From Bacteroides cellulosilyticus (GTDB taxonomy: Bacteria > Bacteroidota > Bacteroidia > Bacteroidales > Bacteroidaceae), in NCBI RefSeq assembly GCF_020091405.1, contig NZ_CP081903.1, forward strand, positions 6,076,501 through 6,140,500: a DNA stretch of 64,000 nt, read 5' to 3'. The translations under genes were made by a program, and so were the position numbers. Shown piece by piece: positions 51,990-60,347 of the stretch (its first letter is position 1; every line of letters begins with the position of its first letter). A model generated the notes under the pieces. That model was not told the origin of the DNA. It worked only from the letters and a program-made list of their open reading frames with translations, and did no database searches.

Positions 51990-53051
51990 CTACATACCAT
52001 TCATATAGTATTCTATTATCGGTTCATCCTTATTCACATCCGTAGCTATGATAATGCCTTTCTGCTCATTTACCGAAATTCCATGGATATAGTGATCTAA
52101 GACATATTTCCGAAGCGGTTCACCTTTCAGACCAAATACATAGATGTATTGTCCACCATCCGGTAAATTAATGCCCTGCTGTGCTTTCTGTTGGATATCC
52201 TTGAATTTACGACCCTGAAAAACAACATAAATAGCACTATCCGTCACTTGTATATCACTAAATCCCATAATACCGGTCGGTATACCATACCCCTGAGCGA
52301 TCTGAAACTCCGGTTCACCATTAGGACCAACACAAGCTATGTACGTACTATCTTTCAAATTATAAATTTCAAGAACTTCTCCCAGTTGGGTAGCTGCCAC
52401 AAGTACGCCATTACGAGGATTGTAATCGATAAAACTGCGCCATGCCTGCGCCAAAGCAGGACGGGCATTCTTCAAAGCATCCTCGTTGGCTGTGGGAATA
52501 GTACCTATTTTACGAAGTAACTTACCCTGCCGATTAACCAAACAGAAACGACTGTCACCGGAATAATCGGGAATGATAAAAGTAGAATCATTATATTGCA
52601 CAAAATCCAGTGCCCGAAGTAATTCTTCATCCAGGCTCACCGCCTCCTGACGAAGCAATGAGTTTCCAGATGAAGCAAAACCTAACCGAGTTAATTCTGA
52701 TTTATTAGAATCAAGTATCCACATAGAACCTCCATCCCATCGAAGATTTTCAGCTGAAAGCATCTCCTCAGGAGCATCGCCTCGCTTGCCGAAAGATGAC
52801 AAGTAATGGAAGTCTGGATAGTGGAAAACATGAAAGAAATGTTCCGTTCCATGCAAATCAAGCACTACGGCCTTGTCGTCTTGTACACGTACCCTATAAG
52901 GATAGCGAAACAAAGCTGTATCCAATGGCAAAGTCCAAGCTGTCAATTCTCTCGCTTCGGGAAAGTCAGAATATGACATCATTCTCTCATCGGGCACAGA
53001 AGTGCATGCAGTGAAGAGAAAGACTAATAATATGCTAATAGAGGTCTTCAA
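51990..53051 (-). CDS. 6-bladed beta-propeller lipoprotein (NVEALA-linked), B
   Basis: The 353-residue predicted lipoprotein (LFTAC, acylated Cys16) has propeller repeats such as FRYPYRVRVQDDKAVVLDLH, FHVFHYPDFHYLSSFGKRGD (with the family turn GKRGDAPEE), SMWILDSNKSELTRLGF, and late GGQYIYVFGLKGEPLRKYVL. It is distantly related to the 50219-51349 protein and paired in the same way with an NVEALA gene, whose 3' end overlaps its start by 17 bp. Role unknown; the pairing suggests that each propeller recognises its own exported peptide, which is inference. Confidence 0.85.
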   Translation of the reverse strand: MKTSISILLVFLFTACTSVPDERMMSYSDFPEARELTAWTLPLDTALFRYPYRVRVQDDKAVVLDLHGTEHFFHVFHYPDFHYLSSFGKRGDAPEEMLSAENLRWDGGSMWILDSNKSELTRLGFASSGNSLLRQEAVSLDEELLRALDFVQYNDSTFIIPDYSGDSRFCLVNRQGKLLRKIGTIPTANEDALKNARPALAQAWRSFIDYNPRNGVLVAATQLGEVLEIYNLKDSTYIACVGPNGEPEFQIAQGYGIPTGIMGFSDIQVTDSAIYVVFQGRKFKDIQQKAQQGINLPDGGQYIYVFGLKGEPLRKYVLDHYIHGISVNEQKGIIIATDVNKDEPIIEYYMNGM

Positions 53052-53277
53052 GGCTGTAACCAGTCATTACATATTTCACTTTAGTTTTCGAAAAAGGACA
53101 GTCGACATCCCCCAGACCTAAACAGTTTGAGGGTACTCCTCCTTCACCCCAAGCTAAGGCTTCTACGTTTTCCAGTAGCAAATCATCCATTTTCTTACCC
53201 GATTTCTGACTACAAAAAGCAGTTATTGCACCAACTGCACACAAACTGATTACAGCAATTTCAATCTTGTTTTTCAT
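53035..53277 (-). CDS. NVEALA-type exported peptide, B
   Basis: The 80-residue precursor has a hydrophobic N-terminal helix (about residues 7-22), then ENVEALAWGEGG (Asn37-Ala42) and a short C-terminal part of about 38 residues with Cys52 and Cys60. It differs almost completely from the other NVEALA peptide after the motif, as expected if the mature part is diversified while the leader is kept. It overlaps the propeller gene by 17 bp. Its promoter (CAAAGGTA, 53347-53354 on the plus strand, that is TACCTTTG on the minus) lies just downstream of the TTGGTAAG box array. Confidence 0.87.
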   Translation of the reverse strand: MKNKIEIAVISLCAVGAITAFCSQKSGKKMDDLLLENVEALAWGEGGVPSNCLGLGDVDCPFSKTKVKYVMTGYSLEDLY

Positions 53278-53346
53278 GTTTCACTTATTTTTATATTAGA
53301 TATCTGTTATGAGACATACAAAACAGCATTGTCTCATTTTCTGCCC

Positions 53347-53354
53347 CAAAGGTA
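53347..53354 (-). promoter_or_regulatory. -7 box of the NVEALA-propeller B operon
   Basis: On the minus strand TACCTTTG fits TAnnTTTG, with TTGG about 20 bp upstream as a possible -33 element. The ATG at 53277 would have a leader of about 60 nt. The TTGGTAAG array begins about 30 bp upstream. Confidence 0.5.
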
Positions 53355-53384
53355 AATGAGTTTCTATATCAAACCAACTTTTTC

Positions 53385-53449
53385 GACTTACCAAGACTTA
53401 CCAAGACTTACCAAGTTTAATTATACACCTTTTGGTAAGCGTTGGTAAG
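53385..53449. promoter_or_regulatory. Five TTGGTAAG boxes at 10-bp spacing; probable winged-helix regulator site
   Basis: Three exact GACTTACCAA units follow each other at 53385, 53395 and 53405. After 17 bp, two TTGGTAAG units at 53432-53439 and 53442-53449 lie in the opposite orientation, also 10 bp apart. One-turn spacing is what OmpR/PhoB-type winged-helix proteins use. The array lies directly between the regulator gene (53460-54575) and the promoter of the NVEALA B operon. Both halves could also pair into a long hairpin. Confidence 0.65.
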
Positions 53450-53459
53450 TTCTTCTATC

Positions 53460-54575
53460 TTATGCTTCAGTGGAATTTTTCTCGATGAAATGGGGCATTT
53501 TCAAACAATAGTACTTATCTTCTTTTTCTACTATAAGAGAAGAGACATTTTTCAATGCTTCGCGTAAACGATGAATGGCAGCATGAATTTGACTGGAAGT
53601 TCCTTTCCCTTCCCATAATTTCTTATTCATTTCCTCCGCAGTCAGTCGATAATCTTTGGCACATAAAAAAAGCTTCAACAAGATTATTGTTTGCGGTTGC
53701 ACTTGCCGCGTCTTTTCTCCATTCACCAAAACACCTTTTATCGAATCCAAAATAGTCCCATCGGCCAATTCATATAATCCGGTTTGCTCTACTACTTCTT
53801 CCAAATGCATTTTTCTTTCAACAACTATCGTTTTCTCTTGAATATGGACAACAGTTTCTTTCTTCACAAGCTTACGTCGCAAAAACAAAGTAATCTGTTT
53901 ATAATATGAGAAAAGAAGGAAGAAACAAAGCCAAAGCAGAAGTAATATAATGATGGGCGGCCATACCTCTAATGCCTGCCACCAACTATAAGACACAAAA
54001 CCTGTTGCTTCCACTTCACAACGAAAGCCTAAATAACGGGATAGCAAACTATCTCCCTCCAATATTTTTATACTATCGGGGGAACAGACGACAGAAGTTT
54101 GTTTCAACAAATCAATTGTTGAAAGACGAATACCTATATTAGCTTTAATTGATTTCCTTATCAATAGACTATTCCAAGATGTATTCAGCGTATCAGCATT
54201 CAGAGGATGCTCTTCAAGCACATAACTGAGTAACATTCTTTTTTCGGTATCTTTGATAAGACTATTGTCAAATTTCACACGTGGTATCTCATAGTCGTGC
54301 GTTCCATACTTACTCGTCAAAGTTACAGGACTCTGGAATGGACTTTCCAATGTTTTCATTTCAGGAGAATTAACACCTGCTACAAATGGCACAACAATAT
54401 TCCCCCGTTTCTGCACTTCCTGTTGCAACGCCTTTACAAATGTTTCCTCTGCCTGCACATTCCACTCAGCCACCAGCTCCGAATAGTTACAGTAAAGCGT
54501 ATATACGTATATGCTTGTAACCACAGTACAAAAAACAATCCCTCCCCAAAATAAATTTAACCTACTAAGTTTCAT
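53460..54575 (-). CDS. Membrane-anchored transcription regulator with cytosolic winged-helix domain
   Basis: The 371-residue protein has TM1 (about residues 8-27), a periplasmic domain of about 175 residues (30-200), TM2 (about 205-224), a cytosolic linker with coiled-coil character (225-260) and a C-terminal OmpR/PhoB-like winged helix (about 265-360: QPQTIILLKLFLCAKDYRLT and EEMNKKLWEGKGTSSQIHAA with IHRLREAL). The arrangement is a ToxR/CadC-like one-component regulator with reversed topology: sensor outside, DNA binding at the C-terminus. It has no kinase or receiver. It is followed by the NVEALA B operon, whose promoter region carries repeated TTGGTAAG boxes. Direct control of that operon is inferred. 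Confidence 0.85.
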   Translation of the reverse strand: MKLSRLNLFWGGIVFCTVVTSIYVYTLYCNYSELVAEWNVQAEETFVKALQQEVQKRGNIVVPFVAGVNSPEMKTLESPFQSPVTLTSKYGTHDYEIPRVKFDNSLIKDTEKRMLLSYVLEEHPLNADTLNTSWNSLLIRKSIKANIGIRLSTIDLLKQTSVVCSPDSIKILEGDSLLSRYLGFRCEVEATGFVSYSWWQALEVWPPIIILLLLWLCFFLLFSYYKQITLFLRRKLVKKETVVHIQEKTIVVERKMHLEEVVEQTGLYELADGTILDSIKGVLVNGEKTRQVQPQTIILLKLFLCAKDYRLTAEEMNKKLWEGKGTSSQIHAAIHRLREALKNVSSLIVEKEDKYYCLKMPHFIEKNSTEA

Positions 54576-54905
54576 ACCATCTACATATTATTGCCTGTCA
54601 AACGTTTTATCCTACAAATATAACAAAAACAAAATACAGAAAAGCACAAAACACGTCAATCACTCAGCATTTTTTATAAAACATCGCTTTGTTCCATTTT
54701 TCTTCTCCCATCCACCCTATTTGCATCCCCTTCGCTCCAATAGAAAGAACAAAATAGCGAACTTGGTACGAAGAAGATACAAGGAAGGTACAAAGGAAGA
54801 ATTATTGTTCTTTTTTTCGTTTTTCACTATTCTTAAAAAACGAAGAATATTTCACCGACATCTCCCTATGACCCCTCCAGGAACCTCTTGTGAGGCATAT
54901 TAAAA

Positions 54906-54982
54906 ATGGCTACACCCTTTGCCTCGGATGGCTACACCCTTTAGAGCAAATGGCTACACCATCCGGAACAAAGGGTGTAGCC
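54906..54982. repeat. Three direct and one inverted copy of GGCTACACCCTTTG
   Basis: ATGGCTACACCCTTT occurs at 54906-54920 and 54928-54942; a third partial copy, ATGGCTACACC, starts near 54950. AAAGGGTGTAGCC (54970-54982) is the reverse complement of the unit, so each direct copy can pair with it. Spacing of the direct units is about 21-23 bp. Confidence 0.65.
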
Positions 54983-55052
54983 CTGGCAAAAGCCGAATTA
55001 CCGAATAATCTAAAAGTACGATAACCGGGTAGCATATCTAAATCAAATTATA

Positions 55053-55060
55053 TATCTTTG
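55053..55060 (+). promoter_or_regulatory. -7 box of plsC
   Basis: TATCTTTG followed by CGG, 22 bp before the ATG at 55083. It is a good match to the Bacteroides consensus. Confidence 0.5.
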
Positions 55061-55082
55061 CGGAAACAAAAATCCAACACCT

Positions 55083-55841
55083 ATGAAGATACTTTATTAT
55101 ATTTACCAAATATGTTTTGCTTTACCAATTCTGTTGGTATTGACTATTCTCACGGCTTTGGTGACTATCGTCGGCTCTCTAATAGGCGGTGCACATATCT
55201 GGGGCTATTATCCCGGAAAAATATGGTCACAATTGATTTGTGTTTTCCTGCTGATTCCAGTAAAGGTGCGCGGCCGGGAGAAAATACATAAACATACATC
55301 GTACGTATTCGTACCCAACCACCAGGGAGCATTCGATATCTTCCTCATTTACGGATTTCTGGGACGTAACTTCAAGTGGATGATGAAGAAGAGCCTGCGG
55401 AAGTTACCTTTCGTAGGGAAAGCCTGCGAAAGTGCAGGACACATATTTGTGGATCGTTCAGGTCCCAAGAAAGTATTGGAAACCATTCGCCAGGCAAAGG
55501 CTTCGCTAAAAGACGGCGTATCATTGGTGGTATTTCCGGAAGGTGCCCGTACTTTTACCGGCCACATGGGATATTTTAAGAAAGGTGCATTCCAGTTAGC
55601 AGATGAATTGCAGTTGGAAGTGGTGCCGGTCACTATCGACGGATCATTCAAAATTCTGCCCCGCACGGGCAAATGGATACATCCATACCGCATGATACTC
55701 ACTATTCACGATCCGATTCCGCCTAAAGGACAAGGCATAAAAAACATCAAGGCGACGATGGCCGAAGCCTACGCCGCCGTAGAAAGTGCTTTACCGGAAG
55801 AATACAAGGGAATGGTGAAAAACGAGGATCAGGACCGATAG
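55083..55841 (+). CDS. plsC: 1-acyl-sn-glycerol-3-phosphate acyltransferase
   Basis: The 252-residue inner-membrane enzyme acylates lysophosphatidic acid to phosphatidic acid in phospholipid synthesis. Two N-terminal hydrophobic segments (about 8-32 and 48-62) precede the acyltransferase domain. The catalytic NHQGAFD motif supplies His80 and Asp85 (HX4D), followed by GHIFVDRSG, the glycerol-phosphate-binding FPEGARTFTG and VVPVTIDGSFKILP. Length is typical. Single gene, convergent with the DUF4369 lipoprotein gene 10 bp away. Confidence 0.95.
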   Translation: MKILYYIYQICFALPILLVLTILTALVTIVGSLIGGAHIWGYYPGKIWSQLICVFLLIPVKVRGREKIHKHTSYVFVPNHQGAFDIFLIYGFLGRNFKWMMKKSLRKLPFVGKACESAGHIFVDRSGPKKVLETIRQAKASLKDGVSLVVFPEGARTFTGHMGYFKKGAFQLADELQLEVVPVTIDGSFKILPRTGKWIHPYRMILTIHDPIPPKGQGIKNIKATMAEAYAAVESALPEEYKGMVKNEDQDR

Positions 55842-55851
55842 CTGCAAGTAG

Positions 55852-56586
55852 TTAGTTCTGCGTAGCGGCGCTCTCCTCCATACGCCGATGTTCCTCTATC
55901 AATTTCATATTCTCTTTAGCTTTATCGAGGAATTCCCTCACCAAAGGACTACTCTTGAAGGTTTGAGGGGCTGTACGGATGATATCCTCTATTTGCGGTG
56001 TCATGATGGGATAAGGCAGTGTACTGCACATCATCATGAATACGCTGGGACCAAGGACATTCTCATAATTGGTGGAAATGAACTCCTTGATATAGTCATT
56101 CATCTCTTTTACCAGAGCTTCTCCTTCCTGAGTCAGTTGTTCGTGGATGTCATCCAATGCAGCGCCATCCAGTACCATACGTGCCTCTTTCTTTTCCAGT
56201 TCTTCAATCTTCAACTCAAGCGAATTACGCTTTTCGATGAATTCATACAAAGCATTGTTTAGCGGTGTACCTTTAGCGGTGAGTTGAGAGTTGGATATGG
56301 AGACTTCAATCTTACCGTTCTCAAGTACAAGAGGCATGATAGCCTCATCATTCATGTAGAGCGTCACCATCATTACAGAGTCCGACGGACCACTCGTAGA
56401 GAACAAACCGTGTACCACTTCGGCGGAGTCAATTGCTATCCACTGCCCGTCGCGGAGCGTTTTCAGGTATAACATCTTACCATCGAGGCTGGTCACCGAT
56501 GACACACCCTCCACTTTATACTTGCGACTGCACGAAGCAAAAAGCACGAGCAAAAGCATTAAGGGCAAAATACGGTTCACATTCAT
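55852..56586 (-). CDS. DUF4369 lipoprotein
   Basis: The start at 56586 (MNVNRILPLMLLLVLFASCS) gives a lipobox FASC with the acylated Cys19; ATGs at 56595 and 56667 are alternatives. The mature protein begins with a DUF4369-type beta domain (about 22-110: TSLDGKMLYLKTLRDGQWIA and DSAEVVHGLFSTSGPSDSVM), followed by a helical, partly coiled-coil region (about 115-240). DUF4369 usually precedes a thioredoxin-like domain in Bacteroides lipoproteins. Here that domain is absent, so this is a shortened version without redox cysteines. Function unknown; an envelope location is predicted. Confidence 0.75.
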   Translation of the reverse strand: MNVNRILPLMLLLVLFASCSRKYKVEGVSSVTSLDGKMLYLKTLRDGQWIAIDSAEVVHGLFSTSGPSDSVMMVTLYMNDEAIMPLVLENGKIEVSISNSQLTAKGTPLNNALYEFIEKRNSLELKIEELEKKEARMVLDGAALDDIHEQLTQEGEALVKEMNDYIKEFISTNYENVLGPSVFMMMCSTLPYPIMTPQIEDIIRTAPQTFKSSPLVREFLDKAKENMKLIEEHRRMEESAATQN

Positions 56587-56747
56587 TCTAATCATGCAGG
56601 AAACGATTTTTATGAAACACGATACAAAGGTACAACCTATTCGGGCTGTAAAGAAACTTTTTATCAATATTTAATTTTTGCTCTCTTTTTTCCATTAATA
56701 ATCCTTATAAGGAGGGAGAAAAGAAAGGATATTTCATTTAGTTTACT

Positions 56748-56755
56748 TATTTTTG
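56748..56755 (+). promoter_or_regulatory. -7 box of the maturase-DPP7 operon
   Basis: TATTTTTG followed by CAG lies about 53 bp before the ATG at 56808, and matches TAnnTTTG. Confidence 0.45.
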
Positions 56756-56807
56756 CAGTGATAACTAACAAAATGTAAACCCTGTAACTGAAACAAGATA
56801 ATCTCCT

Positions 56808-58028
56808 ATGTCAACTTATGCTCCTTTTGCCAAGCCTCTTTATGTCATGCTGAAACCGGTAGGCGCCGTATGCAACCTTGCATGCGATTACTGTTACTAC
56901 CTGGAAAAGAGCAAGCTATACCAAAACAACCCTAAACACGTAATGAGTGAGGAGTTACTGGAAAAGTTTATTGAAGAATACATAAATTCGCAAACCATGC
57001 CGCAGGTAATGTTCACCTGGCACGGTGGGGAAACTTTGATGCGCCCGTTATCCTTCTATAAAAAGGCCATGGAACTGCAAAAAAAATATGCCCGCGGACG
57101 CACAATAGACAATAGCATACAGACCAACGGAACCATGCTGACGGATGAATGGTGCGAATTCTTCCGTGAAAACAACTGGCTGGTAGGTGTCTCTATCGAC
57201 GGCCCACAAGAATTTCACGACGAATATCGCAAGAATAAGCAGGGTAAGCCTTCTTTCGTAAAAGTAATGCAAGGCATCAATCTGCTGAAAAAGCATGGTG
57301 TGGAATGGAACGGTATGGCGGTAGTGAATGACTACAATGCTGATTATCCACTGGAATTCTACAACTTCTTCAAAGAGATAGGCTGCCACTACATACAGTT
57401 CGCCCCCATCGTAGAGCGCGTATTCGGGCATCAGGACGGACGTCATCTGGCCTCACTGGCCGATCGTGAAGAGGTGGCCGAACTGGCGGATTTCTCCATC
57501 AGCCCTGAACAATGGGGCAATTTCCTCTGCACCCTCTTTGACGAATGGGTGAAAAAGGATGTAGGCACCTATTACATTCAATTGTTCGACTCTACCCTGG
57601 CCAACTGGATAGGCGAACAACCGGGCGTTTGCTCCATGGCAAAGACCTGCGGACATGCGGGAGTGATGGAGTTCAACGGAGACGTATACTCCTGCGACCA
57701 TTTTGTATTCCCCGAATATAAGTTAGGCAACATTTACCAGAAGACGCTGGTGGAGATGATGTACAGTGATAAGCAGCAGGCTTTCGGACAAATGAAGCAG
57801 CAATCATTGCCCACCCAATGCCGGGAGTGTGAATGGCTGTTTGCCTGCAATGGCGAATGTCCTAAAAACCGCTTCGCACGAACGGCAAGTGGCGAACCGG
57901 GACTGAATTATCTGTGTAAGGGATATCATCGCTTTTTCAGTCATGTAGCGCCATACATGGACTTCATGAAGAATGAACTGATGAACCAACGTCCGCCTGC
58001 CAATGTAATGAATTTCATGAAACAATAA
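56808..58028 (+). CDS. Anaerobic sulfatase-maturating-type radical SAM/SPASM enzyme
   Basis: The 406-residue radical SAM protein has the cluster cysteines Cys22, Cys26 and Cys29 in [20 protein letters not shown]. The anSME-type [20 protein letters not shown] follows, then a C-terminal SPASM domain with auxiliary Fe-S cysteines ([53 protein letters not shown]). anSMEs convert an active-site Cys or Ser of sulfatases to formylglycine. No sulfatase lies in this window, so the substrate is encoded elsewhere. The next start (DPP7) follows 19 bp later, which suggests cotranscription without an obvious functional link. Confidence 0.93.
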   Translation: MSTYAPFAKPLYVMLKPVGAVCNLACDYCYYLEKSKLYQNNPKHVMSEELLEKFIEEYINSQTMPQVMFTWHGGETLMRPLSFYKKAMELQKKYARGRTIDNSIQTNGTMLTDEWCEFFRENNWLVGVSIDGPQEFHDEYRKNKQGKPSFVKVMQGINLLKKHGVEWNGMAVVNDYNADYPLEFYNFFKEIGCHYIQFAPIVERVFGHQDGRHLASLADREEVAELADFSISPEQWGNFLCTLFDEWVKKDVGTYYIQLFDSTLANWIGEQPGVCSMAKTCGHAGVMEFNGDVYSCDHFVFPEYKLGNIYQKTLVEMMYSDKQQAFGQMKQQSLPTQCRECEWLFACNGECPKNRFARTASGEPGLNYLCKGYHRFFSHVAPYMDFMKNELMNQRPPANVMNFMKQ

Positions 58029-58047
58029 ATTGTATAAACAGATAACA

Positions 58048-60207
58048 ATGAAAATTAGAACCTACTTAGTAGCGCTTGCAGCGCTGGCGTTCGGCTCTAC
58101 AGCACGTGCCGACGAAGGAATGTGGTTACTGCAACTGATGAAACAGCAGAACTCCATTGAGTTGATGAAAAAACAAGGTTTGAAACTGGAAGCGGATGAT
58201 TTGTACAATCCGAATGGAGTATCACTGAAAGATGCGGTAGGTATCTTTGGCGGTGGTTGTACAGGTGAAATCATCTCACCGGAAGGGCTGATTCTGACAA
58301 ACCATCATTGCGGATACGCTTCTATCCAGCAACATAGCAGCGTGGAACATGACTATCTGACCGATGGTTTCTGGGCAAAAAACCGTGGTGAAGAATTGCC
58401 TACTCCGGGATTGAAATTCCAGTTCGTTGACCGTATCGAAGACATTACGGACATCGTGAACCAAAAGATCGCTGCCGGTGAAGTAACTGAAGTAAATGCA
58501 CTCACCCGCCCGTTCCTCAATAAACTGGCTAAAGAATTGTTCGAGAAGAGCGATCTGAAAGGTAAAAAAGGCATTGAGGTACAAGCTTTGCCGTTCTATG
58601 CCGGAAATAAATTCTATTTGTTCTATAAGAAGGTGTACACAGACGTACGTATGGTAGCCGCACCTCCTTCTTCCGTAGGCAAATTTGGTGGTGAAACGGA
58701 TAACTGGATGTGGCCCCGCCACACGGGTGACTTCTCCATGTTCCGTATCTATGCCGATGCTAATGGTGATCCTGCAGAATATGCAGCATCAAACGTACCT
58801 TTGAAGACTCCCAAATATCTGCCTATCTCTATCAAGGGACTGGAAGAAGGTGATTACGCCATGATCATGGGTTTCCCCGGAAGCACAAGCCGTTACCTCA
58901 CCGTATCGGAAGTAAAGGAACGTATGGAAGCACAGAACCAACCGCGTATCACTATACGTGGTGCACGCCTCGCCGTATTGAAAGAAGTGATGGCTGCCAG
59001 CGACAAAACTCGTATTCAATATGCCAACAAGTATGCCGGCAGCAGCAATTACTGGAAGAACTCCATCGGTATGAATAAAGCGATCATTGATAATGATGTA
59101 CTGGGTACAAAGGCAGAACAGGAAAAGAAATTCGCAGAATTCGCTAAAGGTAAACCGGAGTACGAAGGTGTTGTAGAAAAAATCGATGCCATTGTAAACC
59201 AGACAATGCCGGTAACCGGTCAGTATTACTACCTGATGGAAGCATTCAGTGGTGCCATTGAATTCGGTAGCCCGTATATGGTTATGGATAACCTGAGAAA
59301 GGGATTGGAAGAAAAGAACGACTCTCTCATCAATAAGTCTCTCGAACAGTTGAAAGAGGTCTTTGCTGACATCCATAATAAAGACTACGATCATGAAGTA
59401 GACCGCAAAGTAGCCAAAGCTATCTTCCCGGTATATGCCGAAATTATTCCGGCAGAACAACGCCCTGCTTTCTACCAGGTTATTGAAAAAGAGTTTAAAG
59501 GCGACTATAACGCCTATATCGATGCCATGTATGACAATTCCATCCTGGCAAACCAGACTAACTTTGACAAATTCATCAAGAAACCTACGGTGAAAGCTAT
59601 CGAAAAGGATCTGGCAACTCAATATTCACGCGCCAAGATTGAAAAACTGATGTCACTGGCACAGGAACTGAACAGTACTTCCAAAGAACTGGCATTACTG
59701 CACAAAGCATATATCCGCGGACTGGGCGAAATGAAAGAACCCGTTCCTTCTTATCCGGACGCTAACTTTACCATTCGACTGACGTATGGTAACGTGAAAT
59801 CATACAATCCGCGTGATGCCGTACATTACAAGTACTACACTACTACGGACGGTATTCTGGAAAAGGAAAATCCCGAAGACCGTGAATTCGTAGTTCCTGC
59901 CAAACTGAAGGAGCTGATACTGAAAAAAGACTTCGGACGTTACGCTCTGCCCAACGGTGATATGCCGGTTTGCTTCCTCAGCACAAACGACATCACCGGT
60001 GGTAACTCCGGTAGCCCCGTGCTGAATGCAAACGGTGAATTAATCGGTACTGCTTTCGATGGTAACTGGGAGTCTCTCAGCGGTGACATCAATTTTGATA
60101 ATAACCTGCAACGTTGTATCAATCTGGACATCCGCTATGTACTGTTCATCCTTGAGAAACTGGGAGGATGCGAACATTTGATTAAAGAAATGAACATAGT
60201 TGAGTAA
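58048..60207 (+). CDS. dpp7: S46 dipeptidyl-peptidase 7 (Gly at the S1 position)
   Basis: The ATG at 58048 gives a clean signal peptide ([21 protein letters not shown]); a TTG at 58030 is an alternative. The mature S46 serine exopeptidase is about 700 residues and acts in the periplasm, releasing dipeptides from peptide N-termini. The triad: histidine in LTNHHCGY (86-87), aspartate within [20 protein letters not shown], and Ser654 in [10 protein letters not shown]. Eighteen residues after Ser654 the S1-specificity position is Gly672 (TAFDGNWE), which in this family gives DPP7 with preference for hydrophobic P1 residues, as opposed to Arg in DPP11. It is followed by the DPP11 paralogue. Confidence 0.93.
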   Translation: MKIRTYLVALAALAFGSTARADEGMWLLQLMKQQNSIELMKKQGLKLEADDLYNPNGVSLKDAVGIFGGGCTGEIISPEGLILTNHHCGYASIQQHSSVEHDYLTDGFWAKNRGEELPTPGLKFQFVDRIEDITDIVNQKIAAGEVTEVNALTRPFLNKLAKELFEKSDLKGKKGIEVQALPFYAGNKFYLFYKKVYTDVRMVAAPPSSVGKFGGETDNWMWPRHTGDFSMFRIYADANGDPAEYAASNVPLKTPKYLPISIKGLEEGDYAMIMGFPGSTSRYLTVSEVKERMEAQNQPRITIRGARLAVLKEVMAASDKTRIQYANKYAGSSNYWKNSIGMNKAIIDNDVLGTKAEQEKKFAEFAKGKPEYEGVVEKIDAIVNQTMPVTGQYYYLMEAFSGAIEFGSPYMVMDNLRKGLEEKNDSLINKSLEQLKEVFADIHNKDYDHEVDRKVAKAIFPVYAEIIPAEQRPAFYQVIEKEFKGDYNAYIDAMYDNSILANQTNFDKFIKKPTVKAIEKDLATQYSRAKIEKLMSLAQELNSTSKELALLHKAYIRGLGEMKEPVPSYPDANFTIRLTYGNVKSYNPRDAVHYKYYTTTDGILEKENPEDREFVVPAKLKELILKKDFGRYALPNGDMPVCFLSTNDITGGNSGSPVLNANGELIGTAFDGNWESLSGDINFDNNLQRCINLDIRYVLFILEKLGGCEHLIKEMNIVE

Positions 60208-60245
60208 CAGACCACCCTATCGGGGAATGACCCTATAAGTGAATA

Positions 60246-60330
60246 GGAATGAAGTAACGAGTGAATTAGGTTCAGTCGTTACTTCATTCCCCATTCAGCC
60301 GTTCCTTCATTATCCCCCCCTTAAAAACCC
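60246..60330. repeat. 15-bp perfect stem-loop plus a further direct unit between dpp7 and dpp11
   Basis: GGAATGAAGTAACGA (60246-60260) is the exact reverse complement of TCGTTACTTCATTCC (60276-60290). A related unit, CCGTTCCTTCATTATCC, follows about 22 bp later in direct orientation. There is no T tract directly after the stem. It may be a transcript end or processing site between the two peptidase genes. Confidence 0.6.
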
Positions 60331-60347
60331 TTCTAAAGCACTTTTGT

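Larger units (their letters stand above)
54576..55082. other. 507-bp intergenic region with a repeat cluster and the plsC promoter
   Basis: The regulator (leftward) and plsC (rightward) diverge here. The first 330 bp are AT-rich without a recognised feature. A repeat cluster follows at 54906-54982 and the plsC -7 box at 55053-55060. I find no coding sequence. Confidence 0.5.

Noticed and set aside
53385..53449. Iterons of a replication origin
   Set aside because: Only five 8-10-bp boxes, no Rep gene and no AT-rich melting region; position before a promoter and beside a winged-helix regulator fits transcription control better.
54906..54982. CRISPR-like array
   Set aside because: Units are about 15 bp with gaps of 6-9 bp, one copy is inverted, and no cas genes occur in the window.
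56808..58028. PUL-linked sulfatase maturation
   Set aside because: No sulfatase gene is in the window and the maturase gene is more than 30 kb from the PUL, so no link with PUL substrate sulfation can be claimed.
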